Below, one piece after another: positions 54,495 to 63,667 of a stretch of 64,000 nucleotides of DNA. The stretch covers positions 62,001-126,000 of the forward strand of contig JAJFFO010000020.1 in the NCBI GenBank assembly GCA_021776615.1, in the 5' to 3' direction. Source of the stretch: Robiginitomaculum sp. (GTDB lineage: Bacteria; Pseudomonadota; Alphaproteobacteria; Caulobacterales; Maricaulaceae). A program made the position numbers and the translations under genes. The notes below the pieces were generated by a model that was not told the DNA's origin, ran no database searches, and worked only from the letters and a program-made list of their open reading frames with translations. Each line of letters starts with the position of its first letter. Position 1 is the stretch's first letter.

Positions 54495-55828
54495 GCACCA
54501 AGCCGGGTTTTGGCAATTTCATGGCCTATCAATGCCAGTAATGCCCCCATATCAGGGCCATGTTTTTCACCGGTCAGGGCCAGGCGTAGCGGCAAAAACA
54601 GACTGCGGCCTTTACGGCCGGTTTTTTCTTTTAAAATTGCGGTCCATTCCTGCCAACTTTGCGGGCCTAATGGCCCGGCCGGCAGAAGGCTTGCTGCTTG
54701 CGCAATATAGGCTTCATCTTCGCCATCAATGACGGGATTAATTGAGCCCGCCACAATGTTATGCCAATGGACAGTGTCGCGCAGGGTTTCAATATTGCCA
54801 CGAACGGCGTCCCAAAGTTTTTCACCGCCGCTAATGCCCATTGCGTCCAGACGCGATGAAATATCGGCATAGGGCGTTTCGTGCAACAGCTTTGCGTTGA
54901 GGGTTTTAAGCTCGGCCGGGTCAAACCGTGCCGGCGCCCGCCCAATTTTTGAAAATGAGAACTCTTCCGCCAATTGCGCCAAATCATGACGCGGCTCCAC
55001 CGGGTCGGAGGTGCCGATTTTGGCCAATAGAGAAAGAATGGCTTCTGCTTCCACACCTTCATCATCGCGCAGGCCCGCGATCGACAGCGTGCCGAGCCGC
55101 TTTGATAATTTGCTTCCATCGGCGCCGACTAATAATGGGTGGTGCCCCATAGCCGGGGCATCTGCACCAATAGCTTGGAAAATTTCAATTTGCGCGGCGG
55201 AATTGGTCACATGATCTTCGCCGCGAATAATGTGGGTAATGGCAAAATCTATATCATCAACAACGCTAGGCAGGGTGTAGAGATAACTGCCGTCGCCGCG
55301 AATGAGAATGGGGTCGGATAGCGAGGCGGTGTCAATGCTTTGCTTGCCGCGTATGTCATCTTCCCATTCAACATTGCCACCAGAGAGTTTGAAGCGCCAA
55401 TGGGCCTGCCGACCTTCGCTTTCCAGCTTGGCCCGCTCCGCATCGCTCAGGCTTAATGCCGCACGGTTATATACCGGCGGCTTATTCTGACTACGCTGGA
55501 TTTTGCGTTGGCGATCTAATTCATCAGCGGTTTCATAACAGGCATAAAGCAATCCACGAGCTTTTAGGTCTTCGGCGACCGCATTGTACCGATCAAAACG
55601 ATCAGACTGCTTGGCGGTTTCGTCATGGGTGAGGCCGAGCCATGCCATGTCGTCAAATATACCCTGCTCGAAAGCTTTGGTTGAGCGCTCTAAATCAGTG
55701 TCATCGATACGCAGCATGAATTTGCCACTTTGACTGCGGGCAAAGAGCCAGTTTATCAATGCCGGGCGGATATTGCCCACGTGCAATTGCCCGGTTGGGC
55801 TAGGCGCAAAACGGACCTTAACGGTCAT
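54491..55828 (-). CDS. gltX: Glutamate-tRNA ligase (shorter second type)
   Basis: A 445-residue class Ib synthetase. The nucleotide-binding motifs are HVGN (HIGH-type, residues 16-19) and KLSKR (KMSKS-type) in GADGSKLSKRLG. The length and RFAPSPTGQLHVGNIRPALINWLFARS start fit the second GluRS of alphaproteobacteria, which in some species prefers tRNA-Gln for the transamidation route. AGGAG lies eight bases before ATG 55828; the upstream TTG is too close to that box. It is convergent with the hybrid kinase. Confidence 0.93.
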   Translation of the reverse strand: MTVKVRFAPSPTGQLHVGNIRPALINWLFARSQSGKFMLRIDDTDLERSTKAFEQGIFDDMAWLGLTHDETAKQSDRFDRYNAVAEDLKARGLLYACYETADELDRQRKIQRSQNKPPVYNRAALSLSDAERAKLESEGRQAHWRFKLSGGNVEWEDDIRGKQSIDTASLSDPILIRGDGSYLYTLPSVVDDIDFAITHIIRGEDHVTNSAAQIEIFQAIGADAPAMGHHPLLVGADGSKLSKRLGTLSIAGLRDDEGVEAEAILSLLAKIGTSDPVEPRHDLAQLAEEFSFSKIGRAPARFDPAELKTLNAKLLHETPYADISSRLDAMGISGGEKLWDAVRGNIETLRDTVHWHNIVAGSINPVIDGEDEAYIAQAASLLPAGPLGPQSWQEWTAILKEKTGRKGRSLFLPLRLALTGEKHGPDMGALLALIGHEIAKTRLGA

Positions 55829-55991
55829 GCTCAAAACTCCTTGTGATCAGCCGCGCCTTGTGCGCTGCACATCTGCCTTCGTCAAGTTCAGGGCTGGAAA
55901 ATGCTTGCCCGGAAACGCATTGACGCTTGACTTTGGCAGGTTACACTCGCTTCAAATTCAAAGCCTTTTGGTGTAATTTGGGGAGAAAATC

Positions 55992-57851
55992 ATGAAAAAA
56001 CTTTTGTTAGGGGCGTCGGCATTCGCATTGCTTTCGGCCTGTTCTGGCGAAATGCCCAGTGGCAACTCGAAAGTTGCGCAAAACCAAGGCCCGGCTCAGG
56101 ACGCTAATCAAGTCAGTTCACCGGCCACGATTAAGGATGCACAGGCGTTTGTAGAAATGGCCGAAGCCGATTTCAAAGAAATGGGCGAATATGCCAGCCA
56201 TGTGTTTTGGGTGCAGGCAAACTTCATAACGCACGACACCAATTGGCTGGCGGCGAGGGTTGGCGCAGAAACTACTCAAATGGGCGTTGAATACGCCAAT
56301 GGTACCAAGCGGTTTAAAGATTTGCCGCTTAGCGGCGATTTGGCCCGTAAAATGAAAATGATTGCCCAAGGGCTAACGCTGCCCGCACCATCCAAAGACG
56401 GCGCGGCGGTAGAGCTTGCGAATATCACTACAGATTTGGAAAGCATGTATTCCTCAGGCACGATAAACCTTGATGATGAAAAGGTGGCGTTGGACGAGCT
56501 GGAAGTGCTGATGGGTACGCAACGCAATCCGCAACATCTCAAAGAAATGTGGGAAAAATGGCGTGAAGTATCCCCGCCAATGCGCGATAAATATGCCCGC
56601 ATGGTCGAGATTGCCAACGAAGGCGCGCGCGAGCTTGGGTTTAAAGATGTGGGCGAGTTATGGCTGTCGGGCTATGATATGCCAGCGGCAGACATGGCCG
56701 CAGAGGTTGATCGTCTTTGGGGACAGGTTGAGCCGCTTTATGACCAATTACACTGCTATACGCGGGCCAAATTAAACGCCCAATATGGCGATGAGGTTCA
56801 ACCCGATTCCAGTGGCATACGCGCCGATATGTTAGGCAATATGTGGGCGCAGACCTGGGGCAATATGTACGAGTTCGTAAAGCCCGAAGGTGCCAGTATT
56901 GATTATGACCTAACCGAGCTTTTGAAAGAAGCCGAATATACGCCGGAAAAAATGGTGAAAATAGGTGAAGCGTTTTACACCTCTCTGGGGCTGGCCCCGC
57001 TGCCCGACACTTTCTGGGACCGCTCATTAATTTCTAAGCCGCGCGACCGCACCGTAGTTTGTCATGCCTCGGCGTGGGATATTGATTCTGCGGATGATAT
57101 TCGTATCAAAATGTGCACTAAGGTGAATGCAGAAGATTTCAATACCGTGCACCATGAGCTTGGCCATAATTACTATCAACGAGCCTATAAGGATTTGTCG
57201 CCAATCTATCAAAGTGGCGCCCATGACGGTTTTCATGAGGCCATTGGTGATTTTATGGCCCTGTCGATTACGCCCGATTATCTGGTGCAAATCGGCCTGC
57301 TGGAAGAAAGCCAAATCCCGGATGCGTCCAAGGATATTGGCCTGTTGATGGAACGGGCATTGGACAAAGTGGCTTTCTTGCCATTTGGTTTGCTGATGGA
57401 CAAATGGCGCTGGAAAGTATTCTCCGGCGAGGTAACTCCCGAAAATTACAACCAAGCTTGGTGGGAACTACGTAAGCAGTATCAAGGTGTTGTGCCGCCG
57501 GGAGATCGCCCCGCTGATGCATTTGATCCGGGTGCGAAGTATCACATCCCCGGCAACACCCCGTATCTACGTTATTTTCTGTCCTACATTTTACAATTCC
57601 AATTCCAAAAAGCGGCGTGTGCGCAAGCCGGTTGGACCGGGCCCCTGCACCGGTGTTCAGTTTATGGCAATGAGGAAATTGGCAAGCGTTTCAATGCGAT
57701 GATGGAAATGGGTCAGTCCAAACCATGGCCGGAGGCGTTGGAAGCATTTACCGGAACCCGGCAAATGGATGGATCTGCCATTGTCGAATATTTCGCACCA
57801 TTGATGGAATATTTGCGCGAAGAAAATAAAGACCGCACTTGCGGCTGGTAA
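55992..57851 (+). CDS. M2-family peptidyl-dipeptidase (ACE-like) lipoprotein
   Basis: A 619-residue bacterial relative of angiotensin-converting enzyme that removes C-terminal dipeptides. It is a lipoprotein (LLSAC lipobox, Cys17). The zinc site is HELGH at residues 388-392, followed by HDGFHEAIGDFMALS with the third ligand Glu. The C-terminal region FQFQKAACAQAGWTGPLHRCSVYGN is typical of the family. It probably feeds on peptides at the outer membrane or periplasm. It is followed by pepN, so the pair may belong to peptide use. A GGGGAGA ribosome site precedes ATG. Confidence 0.93.
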   Translation: MKKLLLGASAFALLSACSGEMPSGNSKVAQNQGPAQDANQVSSPATIKDAQAFVEMAEADFKEMGEYASHVFWVQANFITHDTNWLAARVGAETTQMGVEYANGTKRFKDLPLSGDLARKMKMIAQGLTLPAPSKDGAAVELANITTDLESMYSSGTINLDDEKVALDELEVLMGTQRNPQHLKEMWEKWREVSPPMRDKYARMVEIANEGARELGFKDVGELWLSGYDMPAADMAAEVDRLWGQVEPLYDQLHCYTRAKLNAQYGDEVQPDSSGIRADMLGNMWAQTWGNMYEFVKPEGASIDYDLTELLKEAEYTPEKMVKIGEAFYTSLGLAPLPDTFWDRSLISKPRDRTVVCHASAWDIDSADDIRIKMCTKVNAEDFNTVHHELGHNYYQRAYKDLSPIYQSGAHDGFHEAIGDFMALSITPDYLVQIGLLEESQIPDASKDIGLLMERALDKVAFLPFGLLMDKWRWKVFSGEVTPENYNQAWWELRKQYQGVVPPGDRPADAFDPGAKYHIPGNTPYLRYFLSYILQFQFQKAACAQAGWTGPLHRCSVYGNEEIGKRFNAMMEMGQSKPWPEALEAFTGTRQMDGSAIVEYFAPLMEYLREENKDRTCGW

Positions 57852-57876
57852 TCAGCGCGTTTTTGCGACGGATAAG

Positions 57877-57903
57877 CGGCGGCCCTCGGGTCGCCGTTTT
57901 CTT
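57877..57903 (+). terminator. Rho-independent terminator after the M2 peptidase gene
   Basis: CGGCGGCC and its near complement GGTCGCCG (one G-T pair) form a tight stem with a CTCG tetraloop followed by TTTTCTT. It separates the M2 gene from pepN. Confidence 0.85.
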
Positions 57904-57932
57904 ATGTTTATCACCTGACAGGATGACGCGCC

Positions 57933-60644
57933 GTGTCTCGCCCCTTACATAGAGGCAAGACGTTTACCTCAGACAATAGCGTGGAAAGCAAAGCCCTTAT
58001 GCGTACTGATACTCCTCAACCAATTAAGCTCGCCAATTATGCCCCTTATCCGTTCACGATTGAGACGGTCGATCTGAACTTTATTCTCGATCCAGAAGCG
58101 ACCTTGGTGCGCTCAACTTTGAAAGTGCGCCGGTCTGATGCCGGGTCTGATGCTAGCAATGCGCCTTTGGTGCTTCATGGCGAAAATATTGAACTTGTTG
58201 GGTTGAAGCTTGATGGCGCGGTATTGGGTGAAGAGTCCTATGTGCTGGATGAAGGGTTTTTACGCGTATCAGGCCTGCCAACGGCCTTTATATTGGAAAT
58301 TGAAACACGCTTTTCGCCAAAGAAAAACCTGGCGTTAAGCGGGCTGTATATGTCTGCGGGGCGCTATACTACCCAATGTGAGGCGGAGGGGTTTCGCCGC
58401 ATTACTTTCTACCCGGACCGACCGGATGTGATGAGCCGCTTTACTACCCGTATTGAAGCGCCGATTGCCGGTTTTCCAACGCTGTTATCAAACGGCAATC
58501 TTATTGAGTCTGGCGCCCTTGATGGCGAACGGCATTTTGCGTGCTGGGAGGACCCATTTCCAAAACCGGCTTATCTCTTTGCGCTTGTTGCTGGTGGTTT
58601 CGATATGCTGGAGGATAGCTTTACCACCATGTCTGCGCGGGAAATTGCGCTTCGTATTTATGCGGATCCCGGTGATGCGCCGCGCGCTGTATTCGCTATG
58701 GATGCTCTGAAACGGGCGATGAAATGGGATGAGGAGGTTTTTGGCCGCGAGTATGATCTGGATTTGTTTATGATCGTTGCGGTTCGCGATTTTAACTTCG
58801 GAGCGATGGAGAATAAGGGGCTGAATATATTCAACTCATCGGCGCTGCTGGCCGATGCGCAAACCGCTACGGATACAAATTTTGAACGTATTGAATCGAT
58901 TGTTGCTCACGAATATTTTCATAATTGGACCGGCAATCGCATCACCTGTCGCGACTGGTTTCAGCTGTGCCTTAAAGAGGGCCTAACCGTATATCGCGAT
59001 CAAGAGTTCTCGGCGGATATGCGCGGCGCGGCCATTGCGCGCATTAAAGACGTTATTAGTTTGCGTGCTCGCCAGTTTCCTGAGGATGCGGGGCCGTTGG
59101 CGCATCCGGTGCGGCCAGAGGAATACGTAAAAATCGACAATTTCTATACCGCCACCATTTATGAAAAAGGTGCAGAGCTTATCCGTATGCTTAAAGTGCT
59201 TATTGGCGAAGACGGTTTTGCCAAAGGCATGGATCGGTATTTCGAGACCCTAGATGGCACCGCCGCGACCATGGAGCAATTTCTGCTTACTTTTGAAGCG
59301 GCTGCGGGCGTCGATCTTAGCGAGTTTCAACACTGGTATGCCCAAGCGGGAACGCCGTGTTTAAGTGCCAGTGAGGATTGGGATCCGACCACGGGCACGT
59401 TGACGCTGACATTGCGCCAGCAGACGGCACCAACGCCGGGGCAGGCCGATAAGCAAGCTTTGCCCATTCCGGTACGCATGGGCTTGTTGGGGAAAGATGG
59501 TCCGGTGCCGATCACCATGTTGGGTGAGGGCGTGAGGGGGCCATTGGAGCGGGTGATCATCCTCAACGATGCCCAACAAAGCTGGTTCCTTACCGGCTTG
59601 AAAGAACGGCCGCTGGTTTCCTTGCTGCGTGGGTTCTCTGCGCCGGTGAATCTGAAACAATCCCGAAAGCCGGAGGAACGCGCACGGCTAATGACCGCAG
59701 ATCCCGACCTTTTTAGTCGCTGGGAAGAGGCGCAGGCTTACGGCCTCGAAAATATTATAGATTTAACCAAAAAATTGATCGCTAATGAAGATGCCCATGT
59801 GGAACCCGCTTATTTGGACGCGCTGGGGGCCATGGTCGAAAACCCGGATATTGACCCGGCCTTTGCCGCCCTTGGCATTATGCCGCCATCCGAGCACGAT
59901 ATTTTCCAACATATGAAGCCAGCAGACCCCGGCCATATTCGCAAAGCGCGCGAATTGGTATTGTCGACATTCGCAGCTCGGCACAGACACACTCTTTTAG
60001 AGGCGCTGGCGCGTACCCATTCCGATGCGCCGTTTAGCCCCGACGCGGCCGATGCTGGCCGACGCGCCTTGCACGGTGCGGTATTAGGCGTGCTGGCGCG
60101 CCTGGATGCTGAAGAGGGCGGTGCGCTGGCCGCCAAGGCTTTTGCCAAAGCCGATAATATGACCGATAGCCTCGCCGCCTTGATTGCCCTGGACCGATCC
60201 GGGTCAACAGAGTTTGAAACGGCGTTGGAGGTATTTTTTGAGCGGTGGGAAGACAATCCGATGGTGCTGGACAAATGGTTTGCCGTGCAAGCGGGTTCGG
60301 TGCGCGATGACGCCATAGCGCGTACGCAAAAACTGCTGTCCCACCCTTTATACACCCACGATAATCCGAACCGGGTGCGCAGCGTCATTGGTGTGTTCAG
60401 CCAAGGCAATCAAGCGGCATTTCATGCGCTGAGCGGGCAGGGCTACGCGCTGTTGGCCGAAGAAATCGCTAGGATTGACCCGGTGAACCCGGCCCTTGCG
60501 GCACGTTTATTGGGCGCGTTTGAGGCGTGGCGGCAATTGGAGCCGCAAAGGGGCGCCTTGGCCAAAGCCGCAGTTTCAGGCATTTTGCAACGACCCGGCC
60601 TTTCCGCCAATTCATATGAAATCGCCAGCCGCCAACTTGGCTGA
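57933..60644 (+). CDS. pepN: Aminopeptidase N
   Basis: A 903-residue M1 metallo-aminopeptidase of the gamma-type seen in proteobacteria. The exopeptidase motif GAMEN is at residues 290-294 and the zinc motif HEYFH is at 326-330, followed by the downstream Glu in LKEGLTVYRDQEF. It removes N-terminal residues from peptides in the cytosol. GTG 57933 has AGGA eight bases upstream; ATG 57999 also gives a family-like beginning (QPIKLANYAPYPFTIETVDL) but has no ribosome site. Confidence 0.95.
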   Translation: MSRPLHRGKTFTSDNSVESKALMRTDTPQPIKLANYAPYPFTIETVDLNFILDPEATLVRSTLKVRRSDAGSDASNAPLVLHGENIELVGLKLDGAVLGEESYVLDEGFLRVSGLPTAFILEIETRFSPKKNLALSGLYMSAGRYTTQCEAEGFRRITFYPDRPDVMSRFTTRIEAPIAGFPTLLSNGNLIESGALDGERHFACWEDPFPKPAYLFALVAGGFDMLEDSFTTMSAREIALRIYADPGDAPRAVFAMDALKRAMKWDEEVFGREYDLDLFMIVAVRDFNFGAMENKGLNIFNSSALLADAQTATDTNFERIESIVAHEYFHNWTGNRITCRDWFQLCLKEGLTVYRDQEFSADMRGAAIARIKDVISLRARQFPEDAGPLAHPVRPEEYVKIDNFYTATIYEKGAELIRMLKVLIGEDGFAKGMDRYFETLDGTAATMEQFLLTFEAAAGVDLSEFQHWYAQAGTPCLSASEDWDPTTGTLTLTLRQQTAPTPGQADKQALPIPVRMGLLGKDGPVPITMLGEGVRGPLERVIILNDAQQSWFLTGLKERPLVSLLRGFSAPVNLKQSRKPEERARLMTADPDLFSRWEEAQAYGLENIIDLTKKLIANEDAHVEPAYLDALGAMVENPDIDPAFAALGIMPPSEHDIFQHMKPADPGHIRKARELVLSTFAARHRHTLLEALARTHSDAPFSPDAADAGRRALHGAVLGVLARLDAEEGGALAAKAFAKADNMTDSLAALIALDRSGSTEFETALEVFFERWEDNPMVLDKWFAVQAGSVRDDAIARTQKLLSHPLYTHDNPNRVRSVIGVFSQGNQAAFHALSGQGYALLAEEIARIDPVNPALAARLLGAFEAWRQLEPQRGALAKAAVSGILQRPGLSANSYEIASRQLG

Positions 60645-60657
60645 AAAGGGATATATC

Positions 60658-61128
60658 ATGAGCAATACCGACCATTCTGGCGTTGAAGTCAGCGAAACCG
60701 GCAATAGCCTTTATCAAAACAACATCCTTATCGGTGCGTATCAATTGTTCGCCGATGAACCGGCGAGCCTTGGTGGCGGAGACACCGGCCCGAACCCTAT
60801 GGATTTGGCGTGCGCAGCCTTGGGGTCTTGCACCACCATAACTTTGCGCATGTATGCCAATCGCAAAAAATGGCCCTTGGATCGCGTCAGCGCCACGGTG
60901 TGCCATTCCAAAGGGCCGGCAAGCGACTGTGAGCCCGGAGAAACCAAGCCCGGTGTAACCAAAAGTGGCGAAGCCAAATCCGGTATGGTGGATATCTTTA
61001 CGCGTGTCGTCACTTTGCACGGCGCGTTAAGCGATGACCAACGTCAACGCTTGATGGAAATCGCGGAAAAATGCCCGGTGCATAAAGCATTGTCTGGCAG
61101 TTCTTGTGTGGTGACGAATATCGGTTAG
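60658..61128 (+). CDS. OsmC-family protein with a Gly/Lys-rich insert
   Basis: A 156-residue OsmC/Ohr-type protein, presumably a thiol peroxidase or related hydrolase. The first catalytic Cys is in LGSCTTITLRMYA and the second in EKCPVHKALSG. Between them is an insertion of repeated GETKPG-VTKSG-EAKSG units that is absent from the usual family sequences. ATG 60658 follows an AAAAGGG box by about eight bases. It lies 13 bases after pepN and is probably co-transcribed. Confidence 0.85.
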   Translation: MSNTDHSGVEVSETGNSLYQNNILIGAYQLFADEPASLGGGDTGPNPMDLACAALGSCTTITLRMYANRKKWPLDRVSATVCHSKGPASDCEPGETKPGVTKSGEAKSGMVDIFTRVVTLHGALSDDQRQRLMEIAEKCPVHKALSGSSCVVTNIG

Positions 61129-61227
61129 CCCGGTAAATTTGCCTGCAATAAAAGATGTTTTGCATTGAACCATGCCAAATCATGGGTCACACAGGGAAAA
61201 TATCGCATCTTCAAAACGGGTATCCCC

Positions 61228-62334
61228 TTGTCAACTCCGTCATCCATTGCCGCCCCAATTCTCGAGCCTATACTGGCTCGTCTCGAAAAATTGGTGGCGT
61301 GCGACACGCGCAACCCACCGCGAGCGATTGATGTTGATCACCCGTTAATCGCGGAATTACGTGCGCAATTAGACGGGTTTTCCATTGACATAACAGACCT
61401 CGGCGATGGCTGCGTACAGATTTTGGCGGTGCGCGGCAGGCCAAAAACCTTGATCAATGTGCATATGGACACAGTTCCCCATGCGCCAGGGTGGACGCAC
61501 TCTCCCTTTGAAATGCAACGCGCAGAAGATCGGGTTATCGGCCTTGGTACGTGCGACATTAAAGGCGCAGCGGCTTGCGCTATGGAAGCGGCTTCCCGAT
61601 CCAAGGCACCAGCGGCATTTTTGTTTACCACCGACGAGGAAAACGGTGCCGGCCTGTGTGTACGCAAGTTCGCTGCCAGCGATCATGGATTTGCGCGCAT
61701 AATCGTGTCCGAACCGACGTGCGCTCAGGCGGTGTTCGCCCACCGGGGTATTGCCAGTTTTGAAGCAAAATTTGCAGGCACTTCCCTGCATGGCAGCGAT
61801 GCGCGTTGCATCGAGATGAGCGCTATTCAACGCGCGGCTCTATGGCTCAATGCGGCGGCAGGGCTGGCTCGTAGCAGTGAAAGCGAGGCGGCGGCACTGC
61901 CGGGGATTCGTTTCAATGCGGGGCGTATAGAAGGCGGGATAAAACCCAATATGTGCGCACCAAGCTGTGTGTTGCGTTTTGGAGTTCGCCCCGGTCCGCA
62001 ACACGCTATTGAGGACGTTGCACAATCGCTGCGGGCTTTAGCGCCCGCTGATCATTGGGAAGGGTTTGAAACGCTCTACACCTTACCTGCTTTGTCGCCC
62101 GAAGGTGCTGCAGGGCAAGCCGCGCGTGCCTATGCAAAGGCCTTGGCTTTACCAAGTGGGGATGCGGTTGATTTTTGGACGGAAGCGGCGCTGTTTGCGG
62201 CGCAAAATTCGCCGGTCTTTGTTTTTGGCCCTGGCGATATTGCGCAGGCGCATGCGGTGGATGAGTGGGTCAGCCACGCGCAACTCCTCAAGGCTTTTAC
62301 CATGTATGAAAAGGTGTTTGCCACCAATGACTGA
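61228..62334 (+). CDS. argE: ArgE-type M20 deacetylase (acetylornithine or acetylcitrulline)
   Basis: An M20 amidohydrolase of about 368 residues removing the acetyl group in arginine synthesis. Metal ligands are in NVHMDTVP, LGTCDIKGA, TTDEENGAG and SEPT; the late His is in AHAVDEW. The start is uncertain: TTG 61228 gives a family-like N-terminus before LVACDTRNPPRA but its ribosome site is poor; TTG 61165 is upstream. It overlaps the NAGS/K gene by eight bases. In xanthomonads the enzyme at this position acts on N-acetylcitrulline, so that possibility remains open. Confidence 0.85.
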   Translation: MSTPSSIAAPILEPILARLEKLVACDTRNPPRAIDVDHPLIAELRAQLDGFSIDITDLGDGCVQILAVRGRPKTLINVHMDTVPHAPGWTHSPFEMQRAEDRVIGLGTCDIKGAAACAMEAASRSKAPAAFLFTTDEENGAGLCVRKFAASDHGFARIIVSEPTCAQAVFAHRGIASFEAKFAGTSLHGSDARCIEMSAIQRAALWLNAAAGLARSSESEAAALPGIRFNAGRIEGGIKPNMCAPSCVLRFGVRPGPQHAIEDVAQSLRALAPADHWEGFETLYTLPALSPEGAAGQAARAYAKALALPSGDAVDFWTEAALFAAQNSPVFVFGPGDIAQAHAVDEWVSHAQLLKAFTMYEKVFATND

Positions 62335-63667
62335 TTATTTTGATGCGGAAGCAAAACAGACCCGCCGCGTGGTCCGCCAACTGCTGTCCGGCATGAGTGA
62401 GGGGCGCGAGGTGCGCGCGTATTTGCGAAAATTCTCGGAAATGGACCGCGCCCGTTTTGCCATTATCAAAGTCGGCGGCGCCATCTTGCACGAAGACATG
62501 GATGCTTTGGCTAATGCGTTGTCGTTTTTACAAAAGCTCGGTCTGGCACCAATAGTGGTGCATGGTGGCGGGCCGCAGATTGACGCGGCATTACAGGCAA
62601 AATCCATCACTACCAAGCGCCATGACGGACTGCGGGTGACCAGCGCCAATGCTATGGAAATTATTGCGCAGACCTTGCGTGGCTTAACCCTGGACGTGTT
62701 GGCGGCGGTGCGCAGCAAAGACGGCCATGCTACGGCGATCGGCGCAGGCGCCGTGACCGCCACATTGATCAACGCAGAAAAACTGGGCCGGGTTGGCGCG
62801 CCGACAGCGCTTGATTTGCGGGCGCTGCATGATGCGGCCAATGAGGGTTCTATTCCCGTACTCACCTGTGTTGGCGAAACCGAGGATGGGTGTTTGGTCA
62901 ATATTAATGCCGATGCTCTGGTGGCAGCGCTCACCCGCGAATTGCGCCCCGAGAAAATCATCTTCCTGACCGGCGCCGGGGCCATTTTGGATGGGGTGGG
63001 GAACCCGATTTCCTTTATTCATTTGGCCAATGATTATGCTAAATTGATGCAACAACAATGGCTCAATGGCGGCATGCGGCTCAAGCTTGCGGAAATCAAA
63101 GGCTTGTTGGACAATTTGCCGCTAAGCGCCTCCGTAGCGATTACACGGCCGGACGCTTTGGTGAAAGAGTTGTTCACTCACGGCGGTTCCGGCACTTTGG
63201 TACGCCGAGGTGAAGAAATATTGACGCGAAAAGATAAATCAACATTAGCGTTTCCGGCGTTGACCGGCTTGATTGAAACGGCCTTTGGTCGCACGCTAAA
63301 GCGCTCTTTTTGGAATGATTTGGCGCTTGAGCGCGCCATTGTTTCGAAACAAAACAGAGCGGCAGCGTTGCTGACATCTGTGGGTGATGCGCTCTATCTT
63401 GATAAGTTTGCCGTAGCCGAAGATGCGCGCGGGGAGGGCTTGGGCGGCGCGGTTTGGGAGCAGGTTATTAAAGCCGCACCGGTTTTGTTTTGGCGCTCCA
63501 AGCCGGACAATAATTTCAATGCTTTTTACCATGCCAATGCGCAGGGATCCGCCCATGAAGGGGCATGGCGGGTGTTTTGGGTTGGCACTAATGATTGGAC
63601 GCAAATTGCTCATCAAGTGCAGCAAATTTCGGCAATGCCCGCCTCATTTGTAGATGATGAAAGCTGA
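62327..63667 (+). CDS. argB: Bifunctional N-acetylglutamate synthase/kinase (NAGS/K)
   Basis: A 446-residue fusion. The amino acid kinase domain (about 45-290) has FAIIKVGGAILHED, VVHGGGPQIDAAL and EDGCLVNINADALVAAL. The C-terminal GNAT domain (about 300-446) contains KFAVAEDARGEGLGGAVWEQV and LFWRSKPDNNFNAFYHANAQGS, like vertebrate NAGS and the known Maricaulis maris and xanthomonad NAGS/K. It therefore acetylates glutamate and phosphorylates the product. Arginine feedback would be expected. The stop TGA shares one base with the argC ATG. Confidence 0.93.
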   Translation: MTDYFDAEAKQTRRVVRQLLSGMSEGREVRAYLRKFSEMDRARFAIIKVGGAILHEDMDALANALSFLQKLGLAPIVVHGGGPQIDAALQAKSITTKRHDGLRVTSANAMEIIAQTLRGLTLDVLAAVRSKDGHATAIGAGAVTATLINAEKLGRVGAPTALDLRALHDAANEGSIPVLTCVGETEDGCLVNINADALVAALTRELRPEKIIFLTGAGAILDGVGNPISFIHLANDYAKLMQQQWLNGGMRLKLAEIKGLLDNLPLSASVAITRPDALVKELFTHGGSGTLVRRGEEILTRKDKSTLAFPALTGLIETAFGRTLKRSFWNDLALERAIVSKQNRAAALLTSVGDALYLDKFAVAEDARGEGLGGAVWEQVIKAAPVLFWRSKPDNNFNAFYHANAQGSAHEGAWRVFWVGTNDWTQIAHQVQQISAMPASFVDDES

